Assembly (NCBI GenBank): GCA_916700875.1
Contig: CAKAKS010000302.1
Span: forward strand, 42,501 to 106,500
Direction: 5' to 3'
Length of the DNA: 64,000 nt
DNA from: Sebastes aleutianus
Taxonomy: Eukaryota; Chordata; Actinopteri; Perciformes; Sebastidae
In this document: in pieces, positions 1-12,000 of the stretch
Layout: each line of letters opens with the position of its first letter
How positions within the stretch are numbered: the first letter of the stretch is position 1
Program-made: the position numbers and the translations under genes
The notes under the pieces: generated by a model
The model's input: only the letters and a program-made list of their open reading frames with translations
The model's database searches: none
Told to the model about the DNA's origin: nothing

Positions 1-60
1 AAGTGTAATATGCTCTTTTTCCTGCCCTAATTCTCTCTTCCTGGTCATCCCTCTCTGCAG

Positions 61-2643
61 CCCAGAGTCCCAAGGAGTGATCAGTGGGACAGTCTTCCTC
101 ATCATCCTCTTCTGCTTCATCCCAGTGCCTTTCCTTAGCTGCTTTGTAGGAGATCAGTGCACGGGTTTCCCACACGATGAGGTGGGTTGATTGATGCATA
201 GTAGACCTGTGTGTGTTTCTCTTAAATCTGAAACTCTCTTCTGTTCTCTGTGTTGTTGTTGTCTTCTCTTATGTTGGTCAGTTTGTACAGCTGATTGGTG
301 CACTTCTGGCCATCTGTTGCATGATCTTCCTGGGCTTTGCCGATGACGTGCTGAACCTGCGGTGGAGACACAAGCTCCTGCTTCCCTCCTTGGCTTCCCT
401 GCCGCTGCTCATGGTCTATTTTACCAATTTCGGCAACACCGTCATCGTGGTGCCCAAGCCCGTCAGAGCCCTGCTTGGGCTGCACTTGGATATGGGTGAG
501 TTGTGCGCTTGTTTGCGGCATTGTGGTTTGTTTCCAACCACACTAGTACTACTACAACTTTTCTACTGGGAGTCAAATGAGTGCAGCTGAAATATGAATC
601 TTCCTCAGAAACATAAAGCAGTTATCTTATGCTGCTTGCCATATGTAAACATTTGGGGAAACACATTATATTTGTGATCTGGATACTGTGCGTCATTCTG
701 TAAATTATACCATCTATGATCTGCAGGTATTCTCTACTATGTCTACATGGGAATGCTTGCGGTATTCTGCACAAATGCCATCAACATCCTAGCGGGCATC
801 AACGGCATCGAGTCGGGTCAGGCCCTGTTTATCTCCGGCTCCATCATCGTCTTCAACCTGCTGGAGCTCAGCGGTGTGTGCTCGTTTCCTTCTCATCATC
901 AGCATTACAGATCACACCCTCTACACTGCAAGTCAGGAGTGTATATATGGATACACGGAAAATTCCTGAAACAAGTGGAAATAGTTAGGGAATAAGTGTG
1001 GAATTATCATAGGTCACTGGCAGAATTGTCATCGTTTTCAGACTGAATGTGATGCTTTGTGTTTTATAGTTGTTTTACAGTGTGCCACTGTCCTGTTGCA
1101 CAAAAAAAATCCTCAAAACATGCAAAATGCTGAACATGTTTCATCTGACATCTGCTTTGTTGTGTTATCTAATTTATCAGGAGATTACCGTGATGACCAT
1201 GTTTTCTCCCTCTACTTCATGATACCATTCTTTTTCACCACATTAGCACTTTTTTACCACAACTGGTAAGTTAAACTTATAACCTGAAGCCGTTTTATGA
1301 ATATGAGGGATATATATGATACGTCGGTGCCTCTATATTCTGTCAACTTGCAACCTATTTCGTCACAGGTATCCTTCATCTGTGTTTGTGGGAGACACTT
1401 TCTGCTACTTTGCTGGGATGACCTTCGCTGTAGTCGGCATCCTGGGACACTTCAGCAAAACAATGTTGCTGTTCTTCATTCCTCAAGTGGTGAACTTTAT
1501 CTACTCCTTGCCTCAGCTTTTTCACGTCATCCCCTGTCCCAGACACCGGCTCCCCAGGTAACCCGCCACTCACGTTTGTTTGTGATATCTATTCATTCTT
1601 CATTTATGCTGATTATGTACTCTCAATGTCGGCCTTTTGTTCCTTTTATCTTTCTCCCAATGAAAGGCTGAATCCAGACACAGGCAAACTGGGGATGAGC
1701 TACTCTAAATTCAAAAGAAAGGATCTCTCTAAATTAGGACACCTCATTATGAAGGTATTGTGTGTTCTCTTTTTTTTACTGATCGCTTAAAGCTGAAGTC
1801 CTTAGTGCTTAGTGGCATTTGGAAGATTTCACGGGGCCGAAAGAAAACAACCTATCAGAGCCGAGGAGTCTCGACAGCAGCTGTCACTCACCGCTCGCAG
1901 AACTCGCGAACTCCGGTCAAACTAGGCAACGATGATCGAATATGAATCAATATTCTGTTACTGTAATGCCTGTTCTCGCCTCAAATGTTTTCAGAAATAT
2001 ATTTTAGTGGACTCGTTAGCTGTAAAATGAGAAAAAATAACACTACAAGATGTTTCTGAAAACATTTGAGGAGAGGAATAGGCATTATAGTAACAGAATA
2101 CTGATACATATTTGATCAGCGCTGCCGAGGAGCACTAAGAGAAGGCAGAAGAACATGATTTTTTTTTCACAGTTATCTGTACTACTGTCAGGATATTGTG
2201 ACAGTTTTATTAAAAGAACTTTTTTTATCATATTTGCTTAAAGTTACCGACTGCAGCTTTAACCATCTTGTCAAAAGAAAAACAAAAAATGGTGAAAAAT
2301 TACACATTTTCCCAGAGCCCAAAGGTAATGTCTTCAGATTGCTTGTTATGTCCGATCAACAGGGAAAAACAAAAGATATTTAATTAAAAATTATATGAAA
2401 CAGAGCTGCTATTTTACTTGCTATAAATGATTAAGGAATTAGCAAAATTAAAAATAAACTAAAATTCCAATTAAATTTTCTGTCCCTCGACTAATCATGT
2501 AATTGACTAATTGTTTCTGCTTTATGTCACTCATATTGTCAGTGTACAGTATCAGAATGCAGTGGCATTATTTGATTTTTCATGTAAAACATGTTTGCTC
2601 ATGTACTGTATGCACATCTTGCACAACAGCATGTACCCTTGGG

Positions 2644-2680
<37 letters not shown>

Positions 2681-3722
2681 ATATATAGTATAAGTATGTA
2701 ATAATAAAGTGTAAATCCCCAAATAGTCTGAAGAAGAGCTTGGGCTCGAAACGTAACTCTTCACTTACGAAGATGTGCCAATAAATTGCCCTCTAAGGGA
2801 GCTACAGTGTGCAGACCTTCCTCTTCATTTTTTAAATCCCCAAATAGCCCATGAAATGAGGAATAATACCACAACATTATTCATTATTCATATTCAACAT
2901 TATTATTAGCTATTCTCAGACGGATATCGCTGTTTGTTTGGAGGTGTTTGTGTACAGTAGTGCGGTAGCGGCACTGCCCCGGGCACTGAAACGGGGGAGC
3001 TGGAGACAGACAGACAGAAGAACATGTCAGCCTGCTGCGCTGAGCCGCAGAGCTTCAAATACCTTTGATTATTTCTCACCGAAGCTTTGAAGCCCAAAAA
3101 ATGATACGGTAGTGTGGCTGAAGGTGAAGATGCAGTAAAACCGTAAACAACAACACTGGCAGACTAGTTCGTATCACAGACCAGCCTCTGACCTGATTAA
3201 ACTTGAATTTAATTTGTCAGATAATCAGAGAGAATTGCAAATTTGTTTGACTTCATTATGTTACTATTCTATGAATTTCTGAAAACATTGGAGATGTGGG
3301 CAGCATGTAGTGAGTATTGGTCTCGGTGGGTAAACACACCAGTGGCAGGCTTCCTGCTGTGTTTATTGGTTGATAACAATAATAATATCTTTGATCCTCA
3401 ACAGGTGGCAGAGTTATTAAAGCTGCTGGAGGTGCGAAGAGGCCAGGAGGGAGATGATGAGTTTATTGAGTGCAACAACATGACCTTAATAAATCTGGTG
3501 CTGAAATTACTCGGTCCCACCCATGAGAGAAACCTCACAGTCATCATGCTCATCATACAGGTAGAACAGAGCAGCTGCTGTATTCAAACATACTAGAATA
3601 GTCCTTGAGAAGTATGTGAATGTTTCACCGGATGCTCTTTGCTGTGTCTCTCCCAGGTGATAGGCAGCGTCTTGGCTTTTGGGATCCGTTATCATCTGGT
3701 GCGTCTCTTCTACGACGTCTAG
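61..3722 (+). CDS. dpagt1: UDP-GlcNAc:dolichyl-phosphate GlcNAc-1-phosphotransferase, 3' part (partial)
   Basis: Transfers GlcNAc-1-phosphate from UDP-GlcNAc to dolichyl phosphate at the ER membrane, the first and tunicamycin-sensitive step of N-glycan precursor synthesis. Coding exons seen: 61-181, 282-495, 727-873, 1181-1265, 1369-1557, 1667-1754, 3405-3560 and 3657-3722, all with AG/GT borders and joining in frame to about 355 codons. The human protein has about 408 residues, so only the N-terminal 50 or so lie left of the window. Recognisable family segments are PESQGVISG, the catalytic loop FADDVLNLRWRHKLLLP, NAINILAGINGIE, GDTFCYFAGMTFAVVGILGHF and the terminal RLFYDV. Several hydrophobic stretches fit the multi-pass membrane topology. 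Intron 6 (1755-3404) is much longer than the others because of repeat insertions. I see no damage to the reading frame. Identity is confident from near-identity to the vertebrate protein. Confidence 0.96.
1787..2262. mobile_element. TTAA-bounded palindromic MITE, copy 1 (dpagt1 intron 6)
   Basis: The segment begins TTAAAGCTGAAGTCC and ends GACTGCAGCTTTAA, giving imperfect terminal inverted repeats with TTAA at both outer ends. Inside is a large hairpin: sequence around 1940-2010 (tattctgttactgtaatgcc) recurs inverted around 2040-2120. The same element is present at 55442-56157. TTAA ends are typical of piggyBac-type target sites, but no transposase is present, so the superfamily is inferred. 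Confidence 0.7.
2645..2678. repeat. (TA)n microsatellite
   Basis: About 17 uninterrupted TA dinucleotides in dpagt1 intron 6. The neighbouring repeat material in this intron explains its length. Confidence 0.9.
2712..2847. mobile_element. Short retroposon-like insertion with 15-bp target-site duplication
   Basis: The 15-mer taaatccccaaatag occurs at 2712-2726 and again at 2833-2847, exactly flanking a 106-bp insert. The insert begins tctgaagaagagcttgggct and ends in a T-rich run. A long perfect direct repeat around a short insert is the mark of target-primed retroposition. I cannot name the family. Confidence 0.7.
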
Positions 3723-4760
3723 ACGGCACACTGGGAAAGAGGAGAGAGAGCGCTGACTGAGAAAATATAATTATTGTTTTATGGGACTATTTTACAGGCT
3801 CATGGTTCATCTGCCTTTTGATAGATTTCATTACCTCACTGTTACTTTTCTGCCTCAGAGTCTACCTGCAGTATAGCCCCAGTGCACGGTTCAAAGCTAT
3901 ATTCCACTTCATAGAACATTTTCACAGAAGCATAAAACTGCTAGGGTTCTGACATCAACAGCAGCACTGTGTGTTACTCGCCTAAATTTCAGTAATTACA
4001 AGCAGGAAAAAGTAACTGTCTTAAGGATCTTGAGTGTCCGTCCTAAAAGTATATTTTTGTACTTGTTTTTTTAAAGGAAAGTACAATAAGTGGGGATGAC
4101 TTTCGGTCTTCAGGGTAGCCAACATCAATGGTTGACTGCAACTAAATTGTTACTATGTGATAACAGATTTATGGATCTAGAAGTGCTCTAAAAATACAAA
4201 ATTATTCACACAGCAGTCCATTGCAATCTGCTTTTCACACATCATTTCCCATGGCTATCAATCCATGCAACATTAATAATAAGAATGAATATGTTAATAT
4301 CATTTATTTGCTTGTTTGTTTGTTTTGTTTTTTTTACCTCTGAATGAACGCACACAGAATGGTTATTGTGAAGAAAATCAGTGAAAAGATAAGGGGGCTA
4401 TAATCAGTCTGAAGACAGGGAATTAGGTTAATAGAGGGGATATTAGAAGAGATGAAGTGAGATTATAACGTCTGGGTTGTTGAAAAAGTTACATAGGGCT
4501 ATGGAAGGTAAAGGGTGTCGTGATGAGAATATTGATAATTGATTGTTTATACCTTTCTTGGTATTATTGGATACATAGCTGTATTTTTATGACTGATGTG
4601 CATTTTTCCCCTGAGGGTTCAGCAGACAAAATCAATGTGAAGTAATAACTGGCACTGGACTATTTTGCTTAGGAGTGTAACTGCAAGTGAGAAACTGTTT
4701 ACTGTTGGGATGGAAGACTCAAATTGAGAAATAAAAGCTGAGAAAATGGAAATATAAGAT
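3723..4760 (+). other. dpagt1: dpagt1 3' UTR and polyadenylation signal
   Basis: Non-coding sequence follows the dpagt1 stop. An AATAAA hexamer at 4730-4735 is a reasonable polyadenylation signal, giving a 3' UTR of about 1 kb. No competing ORF or structured RNA was seen. Confidence 0.5.
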
Positions 4761-4879
4761 TTTGCCATCATTATTATTTGCAGTGGTTTTAGTCAGCCAA
4801 CAAATAAGAAATTGCGGTATAGAAATGCCAAAGATCTAGTTAACACAATTCTTTGATATTCAATTTCTTTATCTTTATC

Positions 4880-5091
4880 AAAAATGTTGTTTATGATATA
4901 TATGTATATATACGTATATATGTGTGTGTGTGTATATATATATATATATGTTTTTATTTATATATATATATAATTTGAAAGAAATGTTTTAATTTATATA
5001 TATATAAATATATATTAATTAAAGAAATTATATATTTTTAATTTATATATATATATATATATATATTAATTAAAGAAATTATATATTTTTA

Positions 5092-5130
<39 letters not shown>
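4880..5130. repeat. AT-rich microsatellite tract
   Basis: Runs of (TA)n, with a short TG run near 4921-4933, are interrupted by a repeated segment (attaattaaagaaattatat) seen twice near 5015 and 5068. It is low complexity with no coding potential. Confidence 0.85.
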
Positions 5131-5131
<1 letters not shown>

Positions 5132-5400
5132 TCTGAAAAAGAGAAAAATATCCAGTGAGTGGCAGTTGTGTGGACGAAAATGCCTGGTTGATGTCAGAGG
5201 TCAGAGGTCAGAGGGGAATGGGCAGAGTGGTTGGAGATGATAGAAAGGCAACAGTAACTCAAATAACCACTCGTTACAACCAAGTTATGCAGAATACCAT
5301 CTCTGAACGCACAACACGTCCAACCTTGAAGCAGATGGGCTGCAGCAGCAGAAGACCATCGGTACTAGCAAGGTGTACCTAATAAAGTGGCCGGTGAGTA
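5131..5400 (+). mobile_element. Internally deleted Tc1/mariner-like transposon
   Basis: Frame 5155-5382 reads like the N-terminal part of a fish Tc1 transposase: a stretch TVTQITTRYNQVMQNTISER followed by TRPTLKQMGCSSRRP. At about 5359 the reading jumps directly to the element's 3' terminal sequence (cggtactagcaaggtgtacc, then taataaagtggccggtgag). The catalytic DDE region is missing, so the copy is a non-autonomous relic. The 5' end runs into the AT microsatellite and no 5' inverted repeat is visible. Assignment rests on recalled similarity to abundant fish Tc1 copies. Confidence 0.75.
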
Positions 5401-5699
5401 TATATACTGTATATATGTTTTTTTTAAAAGCTCACGTCAGTATCGGCCTCAAAAATGCAGTATCAGTCAGGCTCTACTACTTTATATAGTGTTGGGTGTT
5501 TTAATCTAACATGTTTGTTTTGTGTGTAAAATCATAATAAAAATCTGTAAATTGTAACTATTACTGTAAATAAATAAATGTAGTGATGTAAAATGTACCA
5601 TACTTGCCATATTCCATTTTCCATATTAGTATAAAGTAGCATAAATGCCAAGAAAAGTACTTAAAAGTTTCACTCAAGTACAATATTTGCAAGTTGTTT

Positions 5700-6091
5700 T
5701 TTTTAAACGGAACATATTACACCCGGAACTATTGAAGTGTACTTTTGTTTCTGTGGAGACCGGAGACATTCTTCCTAGCACACAGTTTCTTGTGGCTGAC
5801 CAAAACAACTCTCTTGTTTACATCTGGTCGGTGCTTTTAAACAGCTAATTACTGTGTTGAAGCTCGTATTTAAGTGATAATTTGAGTCTGTTATGTTTAA
5901 TAGTTAGTTAAACTGTTCCGGGAGGATGTTTGTGAAACTCTAACTGTTATTATAATAGAGTTAATGTTGTATTAGAGTTAACATCCGGTGTTAGCTAACG
6001 TGAGATCACCCGGGAGAAGCCAGGTGATGGAGATGGAGAAGCCTGGACGGTTCTAGCTTCAGTCTGCGGGTGAAACACGGGAAACAGAGAG
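5700..6091 (+). promoter_or_regulatory. hinfp: hinfp promoter and 5' UTR
   Basis: This region lies directly upstream of the hinfp start codon. ETS-type cores are visible: acccggaact near 5720 and acatccggtg at 5981-5990 (ACCGGATGT on the other strand). No TATA box is obvious, as expected for a housekeeping gene. The transcription start cannot be fixed from sequence. Confidence 0.45.
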
Positions 6092-9000
6092 ATGCCTCCT
6101 AATAAACGGATCCACAAGAAGACCCTGAAGCTGGAGTGTGAGTGGAGTTCATGTCAGGAGTCTTTCAGTCGGATGGATAACTTCTGTAAACACGCGGAGG
6201 GACACCTCACTGCGGCGGAGGAGGACGAGGAGGAAGCAGGAGGTGAGCAGGTCTTTAGTAGTATAGTACCACTAACTACCTGAGGCTCAGCTACAAAGCT
6301 TTACTGACACTTCAGACAAATAGTTATAGCTTCATTTCTACATCCTGTAGTGCTTCCTTCCTTCCTGCAGCTGTCAGACTCCACAACCAGCACTGCTCCC
6401 AGTAGACCACAACCAGCACTGCTCCCAGTAGACCACAACCAGCTCTGCTCCCAGTAGACCACAACCAGCACTGCTCCCAGTAGACCACAACCAGCACTGC
6501 TCCCAGTAGACCACAACCAGCACTGCTCCCAGTAGACCACAACCAGCACTGCTCCCAGTAGACCACAACCAGCACTGCTCCCAGTAGATCACAATCCGCA
6601 CTGCTCCCAGTAGACCACAACCAGCTCTGCTCCCAGTAGACCACAATCAGCACTGCTCCCAGTAGACCACAACCAGCACTGCTCCCAGTAGATCACAATC
6701 CGCACTGCTCCCAGTAGACCTCAACCAGCTCTGCTCCCAGTAGATCACAATCCGCACTGCTCCCAGTAGACCACAACCAGCTCTGCTCCCAGTAGATCAC
6801 AATCCGCACTGCTCCCAGTAGACCTCAACCAGCTCTGCTCCCAGTAGACCACAACCAGCACTGCTCCCAGTAGACCACAACCAGCACTGCTCCCAGTAGA
6901 CCACAACAAGCACTGCTCCCAGTAGACCACAACCAGCACTGCTCCCAGTAGACCACAACCAGCACTGCTCCCAGTAGACCACAACCAGCTCTGCTCCCAG
7001 TAGATCACAATCCGCACTGCTCCCAGTAGACCACAACCAGCTCTGCTCCCAGTAGACCACAACCAGCACTGCTCCCAGTAGACCACAACCAGCTCTGCTC
7101 CCAGTAGACCACAACCAGCTCTGCTCCCAGTAGACCTCAACCAGCTCTGCTCCCAGTAGACCACAACCAGCACTGCTCCCAGTAGACCTCAACCAGCTCT
7201 GCTCCCAGTAGACCACAACCAGCTCTGCTCCCAGTAGACCACAACCAGCTCTGCTCCCAGTAGACCACAACCAGCACTGCTCCCAGTAGACCTCAACCAG
7301 CTCTGCTCCCAGTAGACCACAATCCGCACTGCTCCCAGTAGACCTCAACCAGCTCTGCTCCCAGTAGACCACAACCAGCTCTGCTCCCAGTAGATCACAA
7401 TCCGCACTGCTCCCAGTAGATCACAACCAGCACTGCTCCCAGTAGACCACAACCAGCTCTGCTCCCAGTAGATCATTTACACACCAAAAACTGACAATAA
7501 CCTGATATTTTCAGGTGGAATTTCATTCATTCATTCATTCATTCATTCATTCATTCATTCATTCATTCTCACTGTGCAATATCAAGATTCACTTTATTGT
7601 CATTTCACTGAGTATTTGCATACACAGAAGGAAACGAAATATTGTTTCTCCCAGCTCCCGTCAGTGCATTAAAAAGGATAGAATAAATAAGTATTAAAAT
7701 GAACATACCTAAAAATAACAATAGAAGAATAAAATAAGTAAACGTTTCAGACACAATTTCATACAATTTGCAGTCATACACCCAATTTGCAGTCGTGTTT
7801 AGCAGCAGAGAAAAGTGCATTTATGTCCATAGTAAAGTGCTGTTTGCATTACTGTTCCAAAAATTGTCTTTGACATGTGACTAGCTTTAAAAACTGTTTC
7901 TGTGTTAATGCTGGGGGGTTGGATGTGAGTGTGTGTGTGTGTGGGGAGGGGACACAGTCCATTTACAAGCCTAACCGCTTGTGGGAAGAAGCTGTTCAGC
8001 ATCCTGCTGGACCTGCAGCAGATGCTCCTGTACGCTATCATTTTCCACTTGTTAAATAACACTATAAAATAATAGATGATCAACAAGAAATATAAGATAA
8101 GATCAGATATTCCTTTATTAGTCCCGCAGTGGGGACATTTGCAGTGTACAGCAGCAGTGAAAAAGAGCTAAACAAAGTGTAACAAAATATGAACCATTTA
8201 AATAGAAGGAAGTATAAAAATAGGAGCAGTATATACAGTATTGACAATAAACAGACTATTAACAAAATTGCACAAGTGGAAAATGATATTGCACAGTGAG
8301 AATGAATGAAATTCCACCTGAAAATATCAGGTTATTGTCAGTTTTTGTAAGTGGTCTACTGGGAGCAGTGCTTGTTGTGGAGTCTGATAGCTGCAAGAAG
8401 GACGCCTACTAATGCAAAAATCCATCCATCCGCCAGTCTGACACATAGAGACAGACCAAACCATTCACACCTACAGGCAATTTAGAGTCAATAATGAACC
8501 TGCATGTCTTTGGACTGTGGGAGGAAGCCGGAGTACCCAGAGAGAACCCACGCTATCACGGGGAGAACATGCAGAACATGCAAACTCCACACAGAAGGGC
8601 CCCAAGCCGGATTCAAACCTGTGACCCTCTTGCTGTGAGGCGCCAGTGCTAACCACTGCACCACCATGCAGCCCCAATGCAAAATCCTACTAATGCAAAA
8701 TCCTTCGTTTTTGTGCCAAGGGGAGAGAAACTGTCTTTGGAGAGACTGTGGTTTCTGTTCTGTGGAGGGTCCTGAGGAGCTGCGAAGACATCTGTTCTTT
8801 CACTGTTACCACACTAAGCTGAAGCAGTTGGGTCAGCAGGTGCTCAACGCCCATCCAGAGATGGGCACCTGCTCCATCGGCTACCAGAACTGCAACATCA
8901 TCCCAGACATCCCAGACAATTTCATCTGCCTTTGGGAGGAGTGTGAGGTAAGCTTGGCAGATGGTGGTGCTGCTGCTGCTGCTGCTGGTGGAGCAAGGCA

Positions 9001-12000
9001 AGATTACCTCTATATTTACCTCTAAATGTGAAGAGGCAAGCATCAGTTGTAATGTGTGGTGATCTGTATGCTTCAGATAATGCAAGTCCACAATGTATGG
9101 AAAGCAAATACATCTCTTTGCAACATCTGTTGTCTCACCTGCAGCCTCACCTGCCTTTGTACATTCACTGATATAACAGTAAATATAAATTAAATTATAC
9201 CACAAGCCAAGCAGTTAGGACCCCCCCAGTCCACACAGTTGAGATAAATGGAAGGGTTTCTTCCTTTCAAGTGCCGATGAAGTAGAATCTAAACTTTTTC
9301 TTCTTGAACTCTAAAATGTGTTTCTTCTTTCTATGCATATTCGATAAAGCAACCACCGTATGAAAACCCAGAGTTCTTCTATCGCCATGTGGAGATGCAT
9401 AGCCTGTGCATAGATGTACCAACAGGAGACCATGAATTCCCCATACGCTGTGGATGGAAAGGTATTTAACGTCAAGATTAAAGTTCAGAAATGTCAATGT
9501 AGCTAAAGATTACGCAACCAATTCATGGTCAAAGAATATGTAAAAGGCTGAATACTACATTTTCTGCTTAGTCCTAAGAATGTAGGTTTGTTGAATCCAA
9601 AGTTCTGTCACTCTGCAGATTGTGAAGCCACCGCTAAAGGGCGTCCTAAGCTTCGGGAGCATCTTCGCAGCCACACCCAAGAGAAGGCGGTGGCGTGTCC
9701 AGGCTGCGGGGGGATGTACGCTAACAACACCAAGTTCTTTGACCACATCATACGACAGAGCGCCATGGAAGGTAAACACCTGTCAGATGTGTTATGACAG
9801 GAAGATTAATAACAATGTTTGCAACAGGTTAAAATCTGGTGATTCTTGCTTTGTGTGCTTGTGTGTGTGCTGCAGGTCAGAGGTTCCAGTGTTCTCACTG
9901 TTCCAAACGCTTTGCAACAGAAAGACTGCTGAGAGACCACATGAGAACCCATGGTCAGTCCCTCCTCCATCAGTTGTTAGTCCCATGTGCTGGGGAGGAC
10001 TTAAAGTCCACACTGTCCATAAGAGGACCTTTTATGCTTGTTTTCAGGTGCATACTTGTGTTTTGGGTTTTCAGTAGAACATGTTTACATGCTTTAATGT
10101 TCAAAAAGCGCTTTATTTTTCTCATACCGGCTGTGCTACAGCTCCTCTTTTCACCCTCTGTTTGAAATGCTCTGTTTGAGCTGCACAAGTTTACCCATAA
10201 GTATTGGTAAATGTTAGGAAGCCTCAGCTCTCTGGACACCTGTGTTCTATGAGCAATTCACATTGATAGACGTCTGTGTTGTTATAGCAACAGCGTTTTA
10301 GGGCGCTTTCACAAGCCAACAGTTAGTCTGTTTTAATTGAACTCTGTTGCGGTTCAACCTCTGATGTTGTTCGTAATCTTACTCTGGTGTGGACCAGAAC
10401 AAGACCACCTCTCGTAAATGGTCTCGGACCGTTTCCAAGCGAACCAAAACGCAGGCTGCCTGTGTTGAGATGGACACAGTCGTAAACAACAGGTTAACAT
10501 GAGTAGGAGAGGATGGACTTTGACTTCTACAGAAGTCCGATGTTTGCTTGACATCTGGGCCAAAGAGAACACACAGAATATGCTAAATAAAGTCCACAAA
10601 AATAGTGACGTTTATAAAGTCCTTCCAGATAAACTGGAGGAGAAGGGATTCGTGCGCACGGTAGATCAGAGCCGAGTCAAAGTGAAAAGATTTGACAGCA
10701 TCAAAGTCTGATTCTCTGCATAGAAGTGGCAGCTCTCGAAATGAAAAAGATAAATTTGCTCCTTCGTACACTCCCCTCTGCAACTTATTTTTATTTTTTT
10801 TTTATCCACTTTGATTGGTGCACTGAACAAACCGCACCAGACTAAATAGAAAACAAACCAAAAGTATCAATTTCACTCTGATTCGGACTAACCAAACGGA
10901 CTATGGCTTCTGAAAGTGCCTTTAGAGTACATTATTTCATCAGGATGTCAATGCTTGACACAAGCATAAGTAGAAAATAGGCCTTTATGATGTCTATTTT
11001 TGACCAAGCTGACCATGTGATACACTTTGGTGTCCAAGTGAGTGACGACAAACAGCTCTGTCTACAGTATTATTAGATGATGTGATCTCACCACTGTTTT
11101 GTCTTTTTCTTGTCGTTCCAGTGAGCCACTATAAGTGCCCGCTGTGTGACATGACTTGTCCGTCACCCTCTTCTCTGCGCAACCATATCAAGTTCCGCCA
11201 CAGCAACGAGAAGCCATACAGCTGTGAATACTGCGAATACAGGTATCACATGCAGCAGCACAAAGAAAACAAGATTAAGCTATGAAACACACTTTATTGT
11301 TTTCTTAATACTCCCACTCTGGATTTTGTATTTACAGCTGTAAGAATCTGATAGACTTGCGCAAACACCTGGATACCCACAGCAGCGAGCCGGCTTTTCG
11401 CTGCGACGTTCCAGGCTGTGGCTTCACCTCTCGTGCCCTCGGCACCATGAAGATTCACCACAAAAGAGAGCATAAGGTGAAAGGGGGAATCTTTTACATT
11501 ATTGTTAATGTACACTCAGATAGGGAGTTTTAATGTCATTTATAGTTCTCTAATGTTTCATTTCCCTAATCAGGGGAATTTTGTAGCTCGCTACAAGTGC
11601 CATGTGTGTGATCAGTGCTTCACCCGGGGCAACAACCTAACTGTTCATCTGCACAAAAAGCACCAATTCAAATGGCCCTCTGGACACCCCAGGTTCAGGT
11701 AAGTCTTACATTGACAAAATCAATCAACCCCAGTAAAGCTGAGTTTGAGATGTGTGGGGTGTTGCAGCACTGATTCACTTCTTTTCATCACTCCGTCAGG
11801 TACAAGGAGCACGAGGACGGCTTCTTGCGGCTGCAACTGATTCGCTACGAGAGCGTGGAACTGACCGAGCAGCTAATGAGGGAAAGACAAAGTAGTCAAG
11901 CGGAGGAGGACGAGGACAGCGGCCAGACCGAGGAGGAATCCCCGGGGGCGGCTCCCTCGGAGTCGCAGGTAGAACTGAGGGGGGTGCTGCTGGAGGAGCA

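Noticed and set aside
6301..7372. Long minus-strand open frames reading repeated YWEQ and STGS
   Set aside because: They lie wholly in the 26-bp minisatellite of hinfp intron 1 and exist because the unit lacks stop codons in those frames; there is no start context or conserved domain.
8470..8680. A tRNA gene suggested by box A and box B on the minus strand
   Set aside because: The boxes belong to a SINE head with a (GGAT)n tail and flanking duplications; no cloverleaf is maintained.
8690..9000. Possible CRISPR-like spacing in the repeated regions
   Set aside because: This is a vertebrate genome, and the repeats have no unique spacers between conserved direct repeats.
8690..9205. 171-codon minus-strand ORF
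   Set aside because: It is the antisense of hinfp exon 2 plus intron; the plus strand carries the conserved zinc-finger exon.
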